Positions 22,280 through 34,579 of a stretch of DNA of 64,000 nucleotides are shown here, in pieces. Source of the DNA: Rhipicephalus microplus (lineage: Eukaryota; Arthropoda; Arachnida; Ixodida; Ixodidae). Each line of letters begins with the position of its first letter. Position 1 is the stretch's first letter. The stretch spans positions 138,571,319 through 138,635,318 of the forward strand of contig NC_134707.1 in NCBI RefSeq assembly GCF_043290135.1. Direction: 5' to 3'. The translations under genes and the position numbers were made by a program. The notes below the pieces were generated by a model that saw nothing but the letters and a program-made list of their open reading frames with translations, did no database searches and was not told where the DNA came from.

Positions 22280-24626
22280 TTTCTAGTTGTGGAGTCTCAA
22301 TTTTGGAGTTCCAAGTTGTGGAGTCTCTAGTTGTCGAGTTTCTAGTTGTGGAGTGTCTATTTGTGGAGTGTCTATTTGTGGAGTTTCTAGTTGTGAAGTT
22401 TCTAGTTGTGGAGTTTCTAGTTGGAGTTTTTAGTTTTCGAGCTTCTAGTTGTAGATTTTCTATTTGCAGAGTTCCTCATTGTTGGGTTTCTAGTTGTGGA
22501 AATTCTAGCTGTGGAGTTTCTACTTATAAAATCTCTAGTCGAGGAGTTTCTAGTTGTGTAGTTTCTATCTGAGGAGTTTCTAAATGCAAATTCTCTAGTT
22601 GTGCAGTCTCTAGTTGTGGAGTTTCTAGTTGTGGAGTTTCTTCTTGGGGAGTTTCTAGTTGTGAAGTTTCTAGTTGTGGATTTTCTAGTTGCGGAGTTTC
22701 TAGTTGCGGAGTTTCCAGTTGGGGAGTTTCTACTTGAGTTTATAGTTGTGGATTTTCAAGTTGCAAAGTTTCGATTTGCAGAGTTTCAAGTTGTGGAGTT
22801 TCTAGTTGCGGAGATTCTAGCTGCGGAGTTTCTAGTGGCGGAGTCTCTAGTTGTGCAGCCTCTAGTTGTTGAGTTTCTAGTTGTGAAGTTTATAGTTGAG
22901 GAGTTTCTAGCTGTGGAGTTTCTAGTTGCGGAGTTTCTATTTGCAGAGTTTCTAGTTGCGGAGTTTTTAGCTGCAGAGTTTCTAGTTGTGGAGTTTCTAG
23001 TTGTGGAGTTTTAGTTGTGGCGTTTCCAGTTGAGGAATTTATAGGTGTGGAGTTTGTAGTTGTTGAGTTTCTAGTTGTCGGGTTTCTAGTTGCAGAATTT
23101 CTAGTTGTGGAGTGTCTAGTTGTGGAGCTTTTAGTTGAAGAGTCTCTAGTTGTTGAGTCTCTAGCTGTGGAAATTCTGGTTGTGGAGTTTCTAGTTGAAG
23201 AGTTTGTTGTTGCGGAGTTTCTAGATGGTGTTTTTCTAGTTGTAGAGTTTCTGGCTGTGGAGTTTAGAGGTGCGGAGTTTCTGGTTGTGGAGTTTCTAGT
23301 TGTGAGGTTTGTAGTTGTGGAGTTTCTAGTGGTAGAGTTTCTAGTTGTGGAATCTCTAGTTGTGGAGTTTCTAGTTGTGGAGTATCTAAATGCGAACTCT
23401 CAAGTTGTGGAGTTTCTAGTTGTGGAGTTTCTAGCTGTGGAGTTTTTAGTTGTTGAGTTTCTAGTTGACGAGTTTCTATTTGCGAAGTCTCAAGTGTTGG
23501 AGTTTCTAGCTGTGGAGTTTCTAGTTGCGGAGTTTGTAGTTGCGGATTTTCTAGTTGCAGAGTTTCTAGTTGTGGAGATTCTATTTGCCGAGTTTCTTGT
23601 TGCGAAGTCTCAAGTTGTGGAGTTTCTAGCTGTGGAGTTTCTAGTTGCGGAGTTTCTAGTTTTGGAGTTTCTAGTTGTTTAGTTTCTAGTTTTGGAATTT
23701 GTAGTTGTGGAGTATCTAGTTGTGGTGTTTCAAGTTGTGGAGTTTGTAGCTGTGGAGTTTCTAGTTGCGGAGTTTCTAGTGGCAGAGTTTCTAGCTGCGG
23801 AGTTTTCTAGTTGTGGAGATTCTAGTGGCGGAGTTTCAAGTTGTGGAGTTTCAAGTTGCGGAGTTACTAGCTGTGGAGTTTCTAGTTGCGGAGTCTCTAG
23901 TTGTGCAGTCTCTAGTGTTTGAGTTGCTAGTTGTGAAGTTTCTAGTTGTGGGGTTTCTAGCTGTGTAGTTTCTAGTTGCGGAGTTTCTAGTTGCAGAGTT
24001 TCTAGTTGCGGAGTTTCTAGTTGCAGAGATTCTAGTTGTGGAGTTTCTGGTTGGGGAGTTTCTAGTTGTTGAGTTTCTAGCTGTGGAGTTTCTAGTCGCG
24101 GAGTTTCTAGTTGCGGAGTTTCTAGTCGCGGAGTTTCTGGTTGCAGAGTTTCTAGTTACGGAGTTTCTAGATGCAGAGTTTTTAGTTGTGGAGTTTCTAG
24201 TTGTGGAGTTTTAGTTGTGGAGTTTCAAGTTGTGGAATTTCAAGTTGTGGAATTTATAGGTGTCGAGTTTCTAGTTGTTGAGTGTCTAGTTGTGGAGTTT
24301 CTAGTTGCGGAGTTTCTAGTTGTGGAGTTTCTACTTGTGGAGTTTCTAGTTGTGGAGTTTTGAGTTGCGGAGTTTCTGGTGTCGGAGTTTCAGGTTGTGG
24401 AGTTTCTAATGGTGGAGTTTGTTAGTGTGGAGTATCTTGTTGTGGAGTTTCAAGTTCAGGAGTTTTTAGTTGTGGATTTCGAAGTTGTAGAGTTCCTAGT
24501 TGTGGAGTTTCTAGTGGTGGAGTTTCTAGTTGTTGAGTTTCTAGTTGCTGAGTTTCTAGTCGCGAAGTCTCAAATTGTGGAGTTTCTAGCTCTGGATTTT
24601 GAAGTTGTAGAGTTCCTAGTTGCGGA

Positions 24627-25422
24627 GTGTCTAGATGGAAGTTTCTAGTTGTTGAGTTTCTAGTTGACGAGTTTCTATTTGCGAAGTCTCAAGTTGTGGA
24701 GTTTCTAGCTGTGGAGTTTCTAGTTGCGGAGTTTGTAGCTGCAGAGTTTCTAGTTGCAGAGTTTCTAGTTGTGGAGATTCTAGTGTCCGAGTTTCTTGTT
24801 GCGAAGTCTCAAGTTGTGGAGTTTCTAGCTGTGGAGTTTCTAGTTGCGGAGTTTCTAGTTGCGGAGTTTCTAGTTGCGGAGTTTCTAGTTGTGGAGTTTC
24901 TAGTTGTGGAATTTGTACTTGTGGAGTATCGTGTTGTGGTGTTTCAAGTTGTGGAGTTTCTAGCTGTGGAGTTTCTAGTTGTGGAGTTTCTAGTTGCAGA
25001 GTTTCTAGTTGCGGAGTTTTCTAGTTGTGGAGATTCTAGTAGCGGAGTTTCAAGTTGTGGAGTTTCTAGTTGCGGAGTTACTAGCTGTGGAGTTTGTAGT
25101 GGCGGAGTCTCTAGTTGTGCAGTCTCTAGTTGTTGAGTTGCTAGTTGTGAAGTATATAGTTGTGGGGTTTCTAGCTCTGGAGTTTCTAGTTGCGGAGTTT
25201 CTAGTTGCAAAGTTTCTAGTTGCAGAATTTCTAGTTGCAGAGATTCTAGTTGTGGAGTTTCTAGCTGTGGAGTTTCTAGTGGTTGAGTTTACAGTTGACG
25301 AGTTTCTATTTGCGAAGTCTCGAGTTGTGGAGTTTCTAGCTGTAAAGTTTCTAGTTGCAGAGTTTCTAGTTGCGAAGTTTTCTGTTGTGGAGTTTCCAGT
25401 TGTGGAAATTCAATCTGTGTAG
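24627..25422 (+). repeat. M1 module, beta (copy II)
   Basis: It carries the beta marker GAATTTGTACTTGTG at 24,909-24,923. No gamma copy follows: the next M1, at 26,779, is an alpha-prime 2,152 bp away, the shortest M1 spacing in the window. This marks the truncation of copy II. Confidence 0.9.
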
Positions 25423-26778
25423 TTTCTAGTTGTGGAGTCTCAATTTTGGAGTTCCAAGTTGTGGAGTCTCTAGTTGTCGAGTTTCTAGTTGTGGAGTGTC
25501 TATTTGTGGAGTGTCTATTTGTGGAGTTTCTAGTTGTGAAGTTTCTAGTTGTGGAGTTTCTAGTTGGAGTTTTTAGTTTTCGAGCTTCTAGTTGTAGATT
25601 TTCTATTTGCAGAGTTCCTCATTGTTGGGTTTCTAGTTGTGGAAATTCTAGCTGTGGAGTTTCTACTTATAAAATCTCTAGTCGAGGAGTTTCTAGTTGT
25701 GTAGTTTCTATCTGAGGAGTTTCTAAATGCAAAGTCTCTAGTTGTGCAGTCTCTAGTTGTGGAGTTTCTAGTTGCGGAGTTTCTTCTTGGGGAGTTTCTA
25801 GTTGTGAAGTTTCTAGTTGTGGATTTTCTAGTTGCGGAGTTTCTAGTTGCGGAGTTTCCAGTTGGGGAGTTTCTACTTGAGTTTATAGTTGTGGATTTTC
25901 TAGTTGCAAAGTTTCGATTTGCAGAGTTTCAAGTTGTGGAGTTTCTAGTTGCGGAGATTCTAGCTGCGGAGTTTCTAGTTGCGGAGTCTCTAGTTGTGCA
26001 GCCTCTAGTTGTTGAGTTTCTAGTTGTGAAGTTTATAGTTGAGGAGTTTCTAGCTGTGGAGTTTCTAGTTGCGGAGTTTCTATTTGCAGAGTTTCTAGTT
26101 GCGGAGTTTTTAGCTGCAGAGTTTCTAGTTGTGGAGTTTCTAGTTGTGGAGTTTTAGTTGTGGCGTTTCCAGTTGAGGAATTTATAGGTGTGGAGTTTGT
26201 AGTTGTTGAGTTTCTAGTTGTCGGGTTTCTAGTTGCAGAATTTCTAGTTGTGGAGTGTCTAGTTGTGGAGTTTTTAGTTGAGGAGTCTCAAGTTGTGGAG
26301 TTTCTAGTTGTGGAGTTTCTAGCTGTGGAGTTTTTAGTTGTTGAGTTTCTAGTTGACGAGTTTCTATTTGCGAAGTCTCAAGTGTTGGAGTTTCTAGCTG
26401 TGGAGTTTCTAGTTGCGGAGTTTCTAGTTGCAGAGATTCTAGTTGTGGAGTTTCTAGTTGGGGAGTTTCTAGTTCTTGAGTTTCTAGCTGTGGAGTTTCT
26501 AGTCGCGGAGTTTCTGGTTGCAGAGTTTCTAGTTGCGGAGTTTCTAGATGCTGAGTTTCTAGTTGTGGAGTTTCTAGTTGGGGAATTTTAGTTGTGGAGT
26601 TTCAAGTTGTGGAATTTCAAGTTGTGGAATTTATAGGTGTCGAGTTTCTAGTTGTTGAGTGTCTAGTTGTGGAGTTTCTAGTTGTAGAGTTCCTAGTTGT
26701 GGAGTTTCTAGTCGCGAAGTCTCAAATTGTGGAGTTTCTAGCTCTGGATTTTGAAGTTGTAGAGTTCCTAGTTGCGGA

Positions 26779-27574
26779 GTGTCTAGATGGAAGTTTCTAG
26801 TTGTTGAGTTTCTAGTTGACGAGTTTCTATTTGCGAAGTCTCAAGTTGTGGAGTTTCTAGCTGTGGAGTTTCTAGTTGCGGAGTTTGTAGCTGCAGAGTT
26901 TCTAGTTGCAGAGTTTCTAGTTGTGGAGATTCTAGTGTCCGAGTTTCTTGTTGCGAAGTCTCAAGTTGTGGAGTTTCTAGCTGTGGAGTTTCTAGTTGCG
27001 GAGTTTCTAGTTGCGGAGTTTCTAGTTGCGGAGTTTCTAGTTGTGGAGTTTCTAGTTGTGGAATTTGTAGTTGTGGAGTATCGTGTTGTGGTGTTTCAAG
27101 TTGTGGAGTTTCTAGCTGTGGAGTTTCTAGTTGTGGAGTTTCTAGTTGCAGAGTTTCTAGTTGCGGAGTTTTCTAGTTGTGGAGATTCTAGTAGCGGAGT
27201 TTCAAGTTGTGGAGTTTCTAGTTGCGGAGTTACTAGCTGTGGAGTTTGTAGTGGCGGAGTCTCTAGTTGTGCAGTCTCTAGTTGTTGAGTTGCTAGTTGT
27301 GAAGTATATAGTTGTGGGGTTTCTAGCTCTGGAGTTTCTAGTTGCGGAGTTTCTAGTTGCAAAGTTTCTAGTTGCAGAATTTCTAGTTGCAGAGATTCTA
27401 GTTGTGGAGTTTCTAGCTGTGGAGTTTCTAGTGGTTGAGTTTACAGTTGACGAGTTTCTATTTGCGAAGTCTCGAGTTGTGGAGTTTCTAGCTGTAAAGT
27501 TTCTAGTTGCAGAGTTTCTAGTTGCGAAGTTTTCTGTTGTGGAGTTTCCAGTTGTGGAAATTCAATCTGTGTAG
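26779..27574 (+). repeat. M1 module, alpha-prime (copy III)
   Basis: Full 796-bp form followed by M2. The module just upstream (26,594-26,800) is 45 bp (three units) shorter than its counterpart at 17,331-17,582, which changes the copy II to copy III offset from 9,263 to 9,218 bp. Confidence 0.9.
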
Positions 27575-27581
27575 TTTCTAG

Positions 27582-28625
27582 TTGTGGAGTCTCAATTTTG
27601 GAGTTCCAAGTTGTGGAGTCTCTAGTTGTCGAGTTTCTAGTTGTGGAGTGTCTATTTGTGGAGTGTCTATTTGTGGAGTTTCTAGTTGTGGAATTTCTAG
27701 CTGTGGAGTTTCTAGTTGCGGAGTTTGTAGTTGCGGAGTTTCCAGTTGCAGAGTTTTTAGTTGTGGAGATTCTAGTTGCCGAGTTTCTTGTTGCGAAGTC
27801 TCAAGTTTTGGAGTTTGTATCTGTGGAGTTTCTAGTTGCAGAGTTTCTAGTTGTGGAGTTTCTAGTTGTGGAGTTTCTAGTTGTGGAATTTGTAGTTGTG
27901 GAGTATCTAGTTGTGGTGTTTCAAGTTGTGGAGTTTCTAGCTGTGGAGTTTCTAGTTGCGGAGTTTCTAGTGGCAAAGTTTCTAGTTGCGGAGTTTGCTA
28001 GTTGTGGAGATTCTAGCTGTGGAGTTTCTAGTTGCAGAGTTTCTAGTTGTGGAGTTTCTAGTTGTGGAGTTTCTAGTTGTGGGATTTGTAGTTGTGGAGG
28101 ATCGTGTTGTGGTGTTTCAAGTTGTGGAGTTTCTAGCTGTGGAGTTTCTAGTTGTGGAGTTTCTTGTGGCAGAGTTTCTAGTTGCGGAGTTTTCTAGTTG
28201 TGGAGATTCTAGTGGCGGAGTTTCAAGTTGTGAAGTTTCTAGTTGCGGAGTTACTAGCTGTGGAGTTTCCAGGTGCGGAGTCTCTAGTTTTGCAGTCTAT
28301 AGTTGTTGAGTTGCTAGTTGTGAAGTTTATAGTTGCGGGGTTTCTAGCTGTGGAGTGTCTAGTTGTGGGGTTTGTAGTTGCAGAGTTTCTAGTTTCGGAG
28401 TTTCTAGTTGCAGAGATTCTAGTGGTGGAGTTTCTAGTTGTGGAGTCTCTAGTTGTGGAGTTTCTAGCTGTGGAGTTTCTAGTGGTTGAGTTTCCAGTTG
28501 ACGAGTTTCTATTTGCGAAGTCTCAAGTTGTGGAGTTTCTAGCTGTAAAGTTTCTAGTTGCAGAGTTTCTAGTTGCGAAGTTTCCAGTTGTGGAGTTTCC
28601 AGTTGTGGAAATTCAATCTGTGTAG
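27582..28625 (+). repeat. M2 module, copy III (1,044 bp)
   Basis: It matches 1,421-2,464 at offset 26,161 with no indel. It lacks the copy II duplication, so that duplication is private and young. Confidence 0.87.
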
Positions 28626-30640
28626 TTTCTAGTTGTGGAGTCTCAATTTTGGAGTTCCTAGTTGTGGAGTCTCTAGTTGTCGAGTTTCTAGTTGTGGAGT
28701 GTCTATTTGTGGAGTTTCTAGTTGTGAAGTTTCTAGTTGTGGAGTATCTAGTTGGAGTTTTTAGATTTCGAGCTTCTAGTTGTAGATTTTCTATTTGCAG
28801 AGTTCCTCATTGTGGAGTTTCTAGTTGTGGGGTTTCTAGTTGTGGAAATTCTAGCTGTGGAGTTTCTACTTATGAAATCCCTAGTTGTGGAGTTTCTAGT
28901 TGTGGAGTTTCTAGTTGTGGAGTTTCTTGTGGGGAGTTTCTATTTGCGGAGTTTCTAGTTGCGGAGTTTCCAGTTGGGGAGTTTCTACTTGGGTTTATAG
29001 TTGTGGAATTTCTAGTTGCAGAGTTTCGAGTTGCGGAGTTTCAAGTTGTGGAGTTTCTAGTTGCGGAGTTTCTAGTTGCGGAGTCTCTAGTTGTGCAGTC
29101 TCTAGTTGTTGAGTTTCTAGTTGTGAAGTTTATAGTTGAGGGGTTTCTAGCTGTGGAGTTTCTAGTTGCGGAGTTTCTATTTGCAGAGTTTCTAGTTGCG
29201 GAGTTTTTAGCTGCAGAGTTTCTAGTTGTGGAGTTTCTAGTTGTGGAGTTTCTAGTTGTGGAGTTTTAGTTGTGCGTTTCCAGTTGAGGAATTCATAGGT
29301 GTGGAGTTTGTAGTTGTTGAGTTTCTAGTTATCGGGTTTCTAGTTGCAGAATTTTTAGTGGTGGAGTATCTAGTTGTGGAGCTTTTATTTGAAGAGTCTC
29401 TAGTTGTTGAGTCTCTAGCTGTGGAAATTCTAGTTGTTGAGTTTCTAGTTGAAGAGTTTGTTGTTGCGGAGTTTCTAGATTGTGTTTTTCTAGTTGTAGA
29501 GTTTCTGGCTGTGGAGTTTCCAGTTGCGGAGTTTCTAGTTGTGGAGTTTCTAGTTGTGAGCTTTGTAGTTGTGGAGTTTCTAGTGGTAGAGTTTCTAGTT
29601 GTGGAATCTCTAGTTGTGGAGTTTCTAGTGGTGGAGTATCTAAATGCGAACTCTCAAGTTGTGGAGTTTCTAGTTGTGGAGTTTCTAGCTGTGGAGTTTC
29701 TAGTTGTTGAGTTTCTAGTTGACGAGTTTCTATTTGCGAAGTCTCAAGTGTTGGAGTTTCTAGCTGTGGAGTTTCTAGTTGCGGAGTTTGTAGTTGCGGA
29801 GTTTGTAGTTGAAGAGTTTCTAGTTGTGGAGATTCTATTTGCCGAGTTTCTTGTTGCGAAGTCTCAAGTTGTGGAGTTTCTAGCTGTGGAATTTCTAGTT
29901 GCGGAGTTTCTAGTTGTGGAGTTTCTAGTTGTGGAGTTTCTAGTTGTGGAATCTGTAGTTGTGGAGTATCTAGTTGTGGTGTTTCAAGTTGTGGAGTTTC
30001 TAGCTGTGGAGTTTCTAGTTGCGGAGTTTCTAGTGGCAGAGTTTCTAGCTGCGGAGTTTTCTAGTTGCGGAGATTCTAGTGGCGGAGTTTCAAGTTGTGG
30101 AGTTTCTAGTTGCGGAGTCTCTAGTTGTGCAGTCTCTAATTGTTGAGTTGCTAGTTGTGAAGTTTCTAGATGTGGGGTTTCTAGCTGTGTAGTTTCTAGT
30201 TGCGGAGTTTCTAGTTGCAGAGTTTCTAGTTGCGGAGTTTCTAGTTGCAGAGATTCTAGTTGTGGAGTTTCTAGTTGGGGAGTTTCTAGTTGTTGAGTTT
30301 CTAGCTGTGGAGTTTCTAGTCGCGGAGTTTCTGGTTGCAGAGTTTCTAGTTGCGGAGTTTCTAGATGCTGAGTTTCTAGTTGTGGAGTTTCTAGTTGGGG
30401 AATTTTAGTTGTGGAGTTTCAAGTTGTGGAATTTCAAGTTGTGGAATTTATAGGTGTCGAGTTTCTAGTTGTTGAGTGTCTAGTTGTGGAGTTTCTAGTT
30501 GTAGAGTTCCTAGTTGTGGAGTTTCTAGTGGTGGAGTTTCTAGTTGTTGAGTTTCTAGTTGCTGAGTTTCTAGTCGCGAAGTCTCAAATTGTGGAGTTTC
30601 TAGCTCTGGATTTTGAAGTTGTAGAGTTCCTAGTTGCGGA

Positions 30641-31436
30641 GTGTCTAGATGGAAGTTTCTAGTTGTTGAGTTTCTAGTTGACGAGTTTCTATTTGCGAAG
30701 TCTCAAGTTGTGGAGTTTCTAGCTGTGGAGTTTCTAGTTGCGGAGTTTGTAGCTGCAGAGTTTCTAGTTGCAGAGTTTCTAGTTGTGGAGATTCTAGTGT
30801 CCGAGTTTCTTGTTGCGAAGTCTCAAGTTGTGGAGTTTCTAGCTGTGGAGTTTCTAGTTGCGGAGTTTCTAGTTGCGGAGTTTCTAGTTGCGGAGTTTCT
30901 AGTTGTGGAGTTTCTAGTTGTGGAATTTGTAGTTGTGGAGTATCGTGTTGTGGTGTTTCAAGTTGTGGAGTTTCTAGCTGTGGAGTTTCTAGTTGTGGAG
31001 TTTCTAGTTGCAGAGTTTCTAGTTGCGGAGTTTTCTAGTTGTGGAGATTCTAGTAGCGGAGTTTCAAGTTGTGGAGTTTCTAGTTGCGGAGTTACTAGCT
31101 GTGGAGTTTGTAGTGGCGGAGTCTCTAGTTGTGCAGTCTCTAGTTGTTGAGTTGCTAGTTGTGAAGTATATAGTTGTGGGGTTTCTAGCTCTGGAGTTTC
31201 TAGTTGCGGAGTTTCTAGTTGCAAAGTTTCTAGTTGCAGAATTTCTAGTTGCAGAGATTCTAGTTGTGGAGTTTCTAGCTGTGGAGTTTCTAGTGGTTGA
31301 GTTTACAGTTGACGAGTTTCTATTTGCGAAGTCTCGAGTTGTGGAGTTTCTAGCTGTAAAGTTTCTAGTTGCAGAGTTTCTAGTTGCGAAGTTTTCTGTT
31401 GTGGAGTTTCCAGTTGTGGAAATTCAATCTGTGTAG
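30641..31436 (+). repeat. M1 module, alpha (copy III)
   Basis: It matches 4,480-5,275 at offset 26,161 with no length change. The 60 bases compared directly (4,801-4,860 against 30,962-31,021) are identical. Confidence 0.9.
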
Positions 31437-33783
31437 TTTCTAGTTGTGGAGTCTCAATTTTGGAGTTCCAAGTTGTGGAGTCTCTAGTTGTCGAGTTTCT
31501 AGTTGTGGAGTGTCTATTTGTGGAGTGTCTATTTGTGGAGTTTCTAGTTGTGAAGTTTCTAGTTGTGGAGTTTCTAGTTGGAGTTTTTAGTTTTCGAGCT
31601 TCTAGTTGTAGATTTTCTATTTGCAGAGTTCCTCATTGTTGGGTTTCTAGTTGTGGAAATTCTAGCTGTGGAGTTTCTACTTATAAAATCTCTAGTCGAG
31701 GAGTTTCTAGTTGTGTAGTTTCTATCTGAGGAGTTTCTAAATGCAAAGTCTCTAGTTGTGCAGTCTCTAGTTGTGGAGTTTCTAGTTGTGGAGTTTCTTC
31801 TTGGGGAGTTTCTAGTTGTGAAGTTTCTAGTTGTGGATTTTCTAGTTGCGGAGTTTCTAGTTGCGGAGTTTCCAGTTGGGGAGTTTCTACTTGAGTTTAT
31901 AGTTGTGGATTTTCTAGTTGCAAAGTTTCGATTTGCAGAGTTTCAAGTTGTGGAGTTTCTAGTTGCGGAGATTCTAGCTGCGGAGTTTCTAGTTGCGGAG
32001 TCTCTAGTTGTGCAGCCTCTAGTTGTTGAGTTTCTAGTTGTGAAGTTTATAGTTGAGGAGTTTCTAGCTGTGGAGTTTCTAGTTGCGGAGTTTCTATTTG
32101 CAGAGTTTCTAGTTGCGGAGTTTTTAGCTGCAGAGTTTCTAGTTGTGGAGTTTCTAGTTGTGGAGTTTTAGTTGTGGCGTTTCCAGTTGAGGAATTTATA
32201 GGTGTGGAGTTTGTAGTTGTTGAGTTTCTAGTTGTCGGGTTTCTAGTTGCAGAATTTCTAGTTGTGGAGTGTCTAGTTGTGGAGCTTTTAGTTGAAGAGT
32301 CTCTAGTTGTTGAGTCTCTAGCTGTGGAAATTCTGGTTGTGGAGTTTCTAGTTGAAGAGTTTGTTGTTGCGGAGTTTCTAGATGGTGTTTTTCTAGTTGT
32401 AGAGTTTCTGGCTGTGGAGTTTAGAGGTGCGGAGTTTCTGGTTGTGGAGTTTCTAGTTGTGAGGTTTGTAGTTGTGGAGTTTCTAGTGGTAGAGTTTCTA
32501 GTTGTGGAATCTCTAGTTGTGGAGTTTCTAGTTGTGGAGTATCTAAATGCGAACTCTCAAGTTGTGGAGTTTCTAGTTGTGGAGTTTCTAGCTGTGGAGT
32601 TTTTAGTTGTTGAGTTTCTAGTTGACGAGTTTCTATTTGCGAAGTCTCAAGTGTTGGAGTTTCTAGCTGTGGAGTTTCTAGTTGCGGAGTTTGTAGTTGC
32701 GGATTTTCTAGTTGCAGAGTTTCTAGTTGTGGAGATTCTATTTGCCGAGTTTCTTGTTGCGAAGTCTCAAGTTGTGGAGTTTCTAGCTGTGGAGTTTCTA
32801 GTTGCGGAGTTTCTAGTTTTGGAGTTTCTAGTTGTTTAGTTTCTAGTTTTGGAATTTGTAGTTGTGGAGTATCTAGTTGTGGTGTTTCAAGTTGTGGAGT
32901 TTGTAGCTGTGGAGTTTCTAGTTGCGGAGTTTCTAGTGGCAGAGTTTCTAGCTGCGGAGTTTTCTAGTTGTGGAGATTCTAGTGGCGGAGTTTCAAGTTG
33001 TGGAGTTTCAAGTTGCGGAGTTACTAGCTGTGGAGTTTCTAGTTGCGGAGTCTCTAGTTGTGCAGTCTCTAGTGTTTGAGTTGCTAGTTGTGAAGTTTCT
33101 AGTTGTGGGGTTTCTAGCTGTGTAGTTTCTAGTTGCGGAGTTTCTAGTTGCAGAGTTTCTAGTTGCGGAGTTTCTAGTTGCAGAGATTCTAGTTGTGGAG
33201 TTTCTGGTTGGGGAGTTTCTAGTTGTTGAGTTTCTAGCTGTGGAGTTTCTAGTCGCGGAGTTTCTAGTTGCGAAGTTTCTAGTCGCGGAGTTTCTGGTTG
33301 CAGAGTTTCTAGTTACGGAGTTTCTAGATGCAGAGTTTTTAGTTGTGGAGTTTCTAGTTGTGGAGTTTTAGTTGTGGAGTTTCAAGTTGTGGAATTTCAA
33401 GTTGTGGAATTTATAGGTGTCGAGTTTCTAGTTGTTGAGTGTCTAGTTGTGGAGTTTCTAGTTGCGGAGTTTCTAGTTGTGGAGTTTCTACTTGTGGAGT
33501 TTCTAGTTGTGGAGTTTTGAGTTGCGGAGTTTCTGGTGTCGGAGTTTCAGGTTGTGGAGTTTCTAATGGTGGAGTTTGTTAGTGTGGAGTATCTTGTTGT
33601 GGAGTTTCAAGTTCAGGAGTTTTTAGTTGTGGATTTCGAAGTTGTAGAGTTCCTAGTTGTGGAGTTTCTAGTAGTGGAGTTTCTAGTTGTTGAGTTTCTA
33701 GTTGCTGAGTTTCTAGTCGCGAAGTCTCAAATTGTGGAGTTTCTAGCTCTGGATTTTGAAGTTGTAGAGTTCCTAGTTGCGGA

Positions 33784-34579
33784 GTGTCTAGATGGAAGTT
33801 TCTAGTTGTTGAGTTTCTAGTTGACGAGTTTCTATTTGCGAAGTCTCAAGTTGTGGAGTTTCTAGCTGTGGAGTTTCTAGTTGCGGAGTTTGTAGCTGCA
33901 GAGTTTCTAGTTGCAGAGTTTCTAGTTGTGGAGATTCTAGTGTCCGAGTTTCTTGTTGCGAAGTCTCAAGTTGTGGAGTTTCTAGCTGTGGAGTTCCTAG
34001 TTGCGGAGTTTCTAGTTGCGGAGTTTCTAGTTGCGGAGTTTCTAGTTGTGGAGTTTCTAGTTGTGGAATTTGTACTTGTGGAGTATCGTGTTGTGGTGTT
34101 TCAAGTTGTGGAGTTTCTAGCTGTGGAGTTTCTAGTTGTGGAGTTTCTAGTTGCAGAGTTTCTAGTTGCGGAGTTTTCTAGTTGTGGAGATTCTAGTAGC
34201 GGAGTTTCAAGTTGTGGAGTTTCTAGTTGCGGAGTTACTAGCTGTGGAGTTTGTAGTGGCGGAGTCTCTAGTTGTGCAGTCTCTAGTTGTTGAGTTGCTA
34301 GTTGTGAAGTATATAGTTGTGGGGTTTCTAGCTCTGGAGTTTCTAGTTGCGGAGTTTCTAGTTGCAAAGTTTCTAGTTGCAGAATTTCTAGTTGCAGAGA
34401 TTCTAGTTGTGGAGTTTCTAGCTGTGGAGTTTCTAGTGGTTGAGTTTACAGTTGACGAGTTTCTATTTGCGAAGTCTCGAGTTGTGGAGTTTCTAGCTGT
34501 AAAGTTTCTAGTTGCAGAGTTTCTAGTTGCGAAGTTTTCTGTTGTGGAGTTTCCAGTTGTGGAAATTCAATCTGTGTAG
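33784..34579 (+). repeat. M1 module, beta (copy III)
   Basis: The beta marker lies at 34,066-34,080. A private C at 33,996 makes a GAGTTCCTAG unit where copy I has GAGTTTCTAG (7,835). Confidence 0.9.

Larger units (their letters stand above)
16641..26412 (+). repeat. Super-repeat copy II, truncated
   Basis: From about 18,840 to 26,423 this block matches copy I at a constant offset of 17,004 bp; earlier parts match at 16,808 and 16,943 bp because of small indels. It carries alpha-prime (17,561), M2 (18,364), alpha (21,484) and beta (24,627), then stops partway into the next 3-kb repeat. Gamma and module B, which should follow, are missing. The match to copy I is lost at 26,424, where the sequence continues as the counterpart of position 353 of copy I. 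It has one private change, a 61-bp tandem duplication at 18,779-18,900. Confidence 0.87.
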
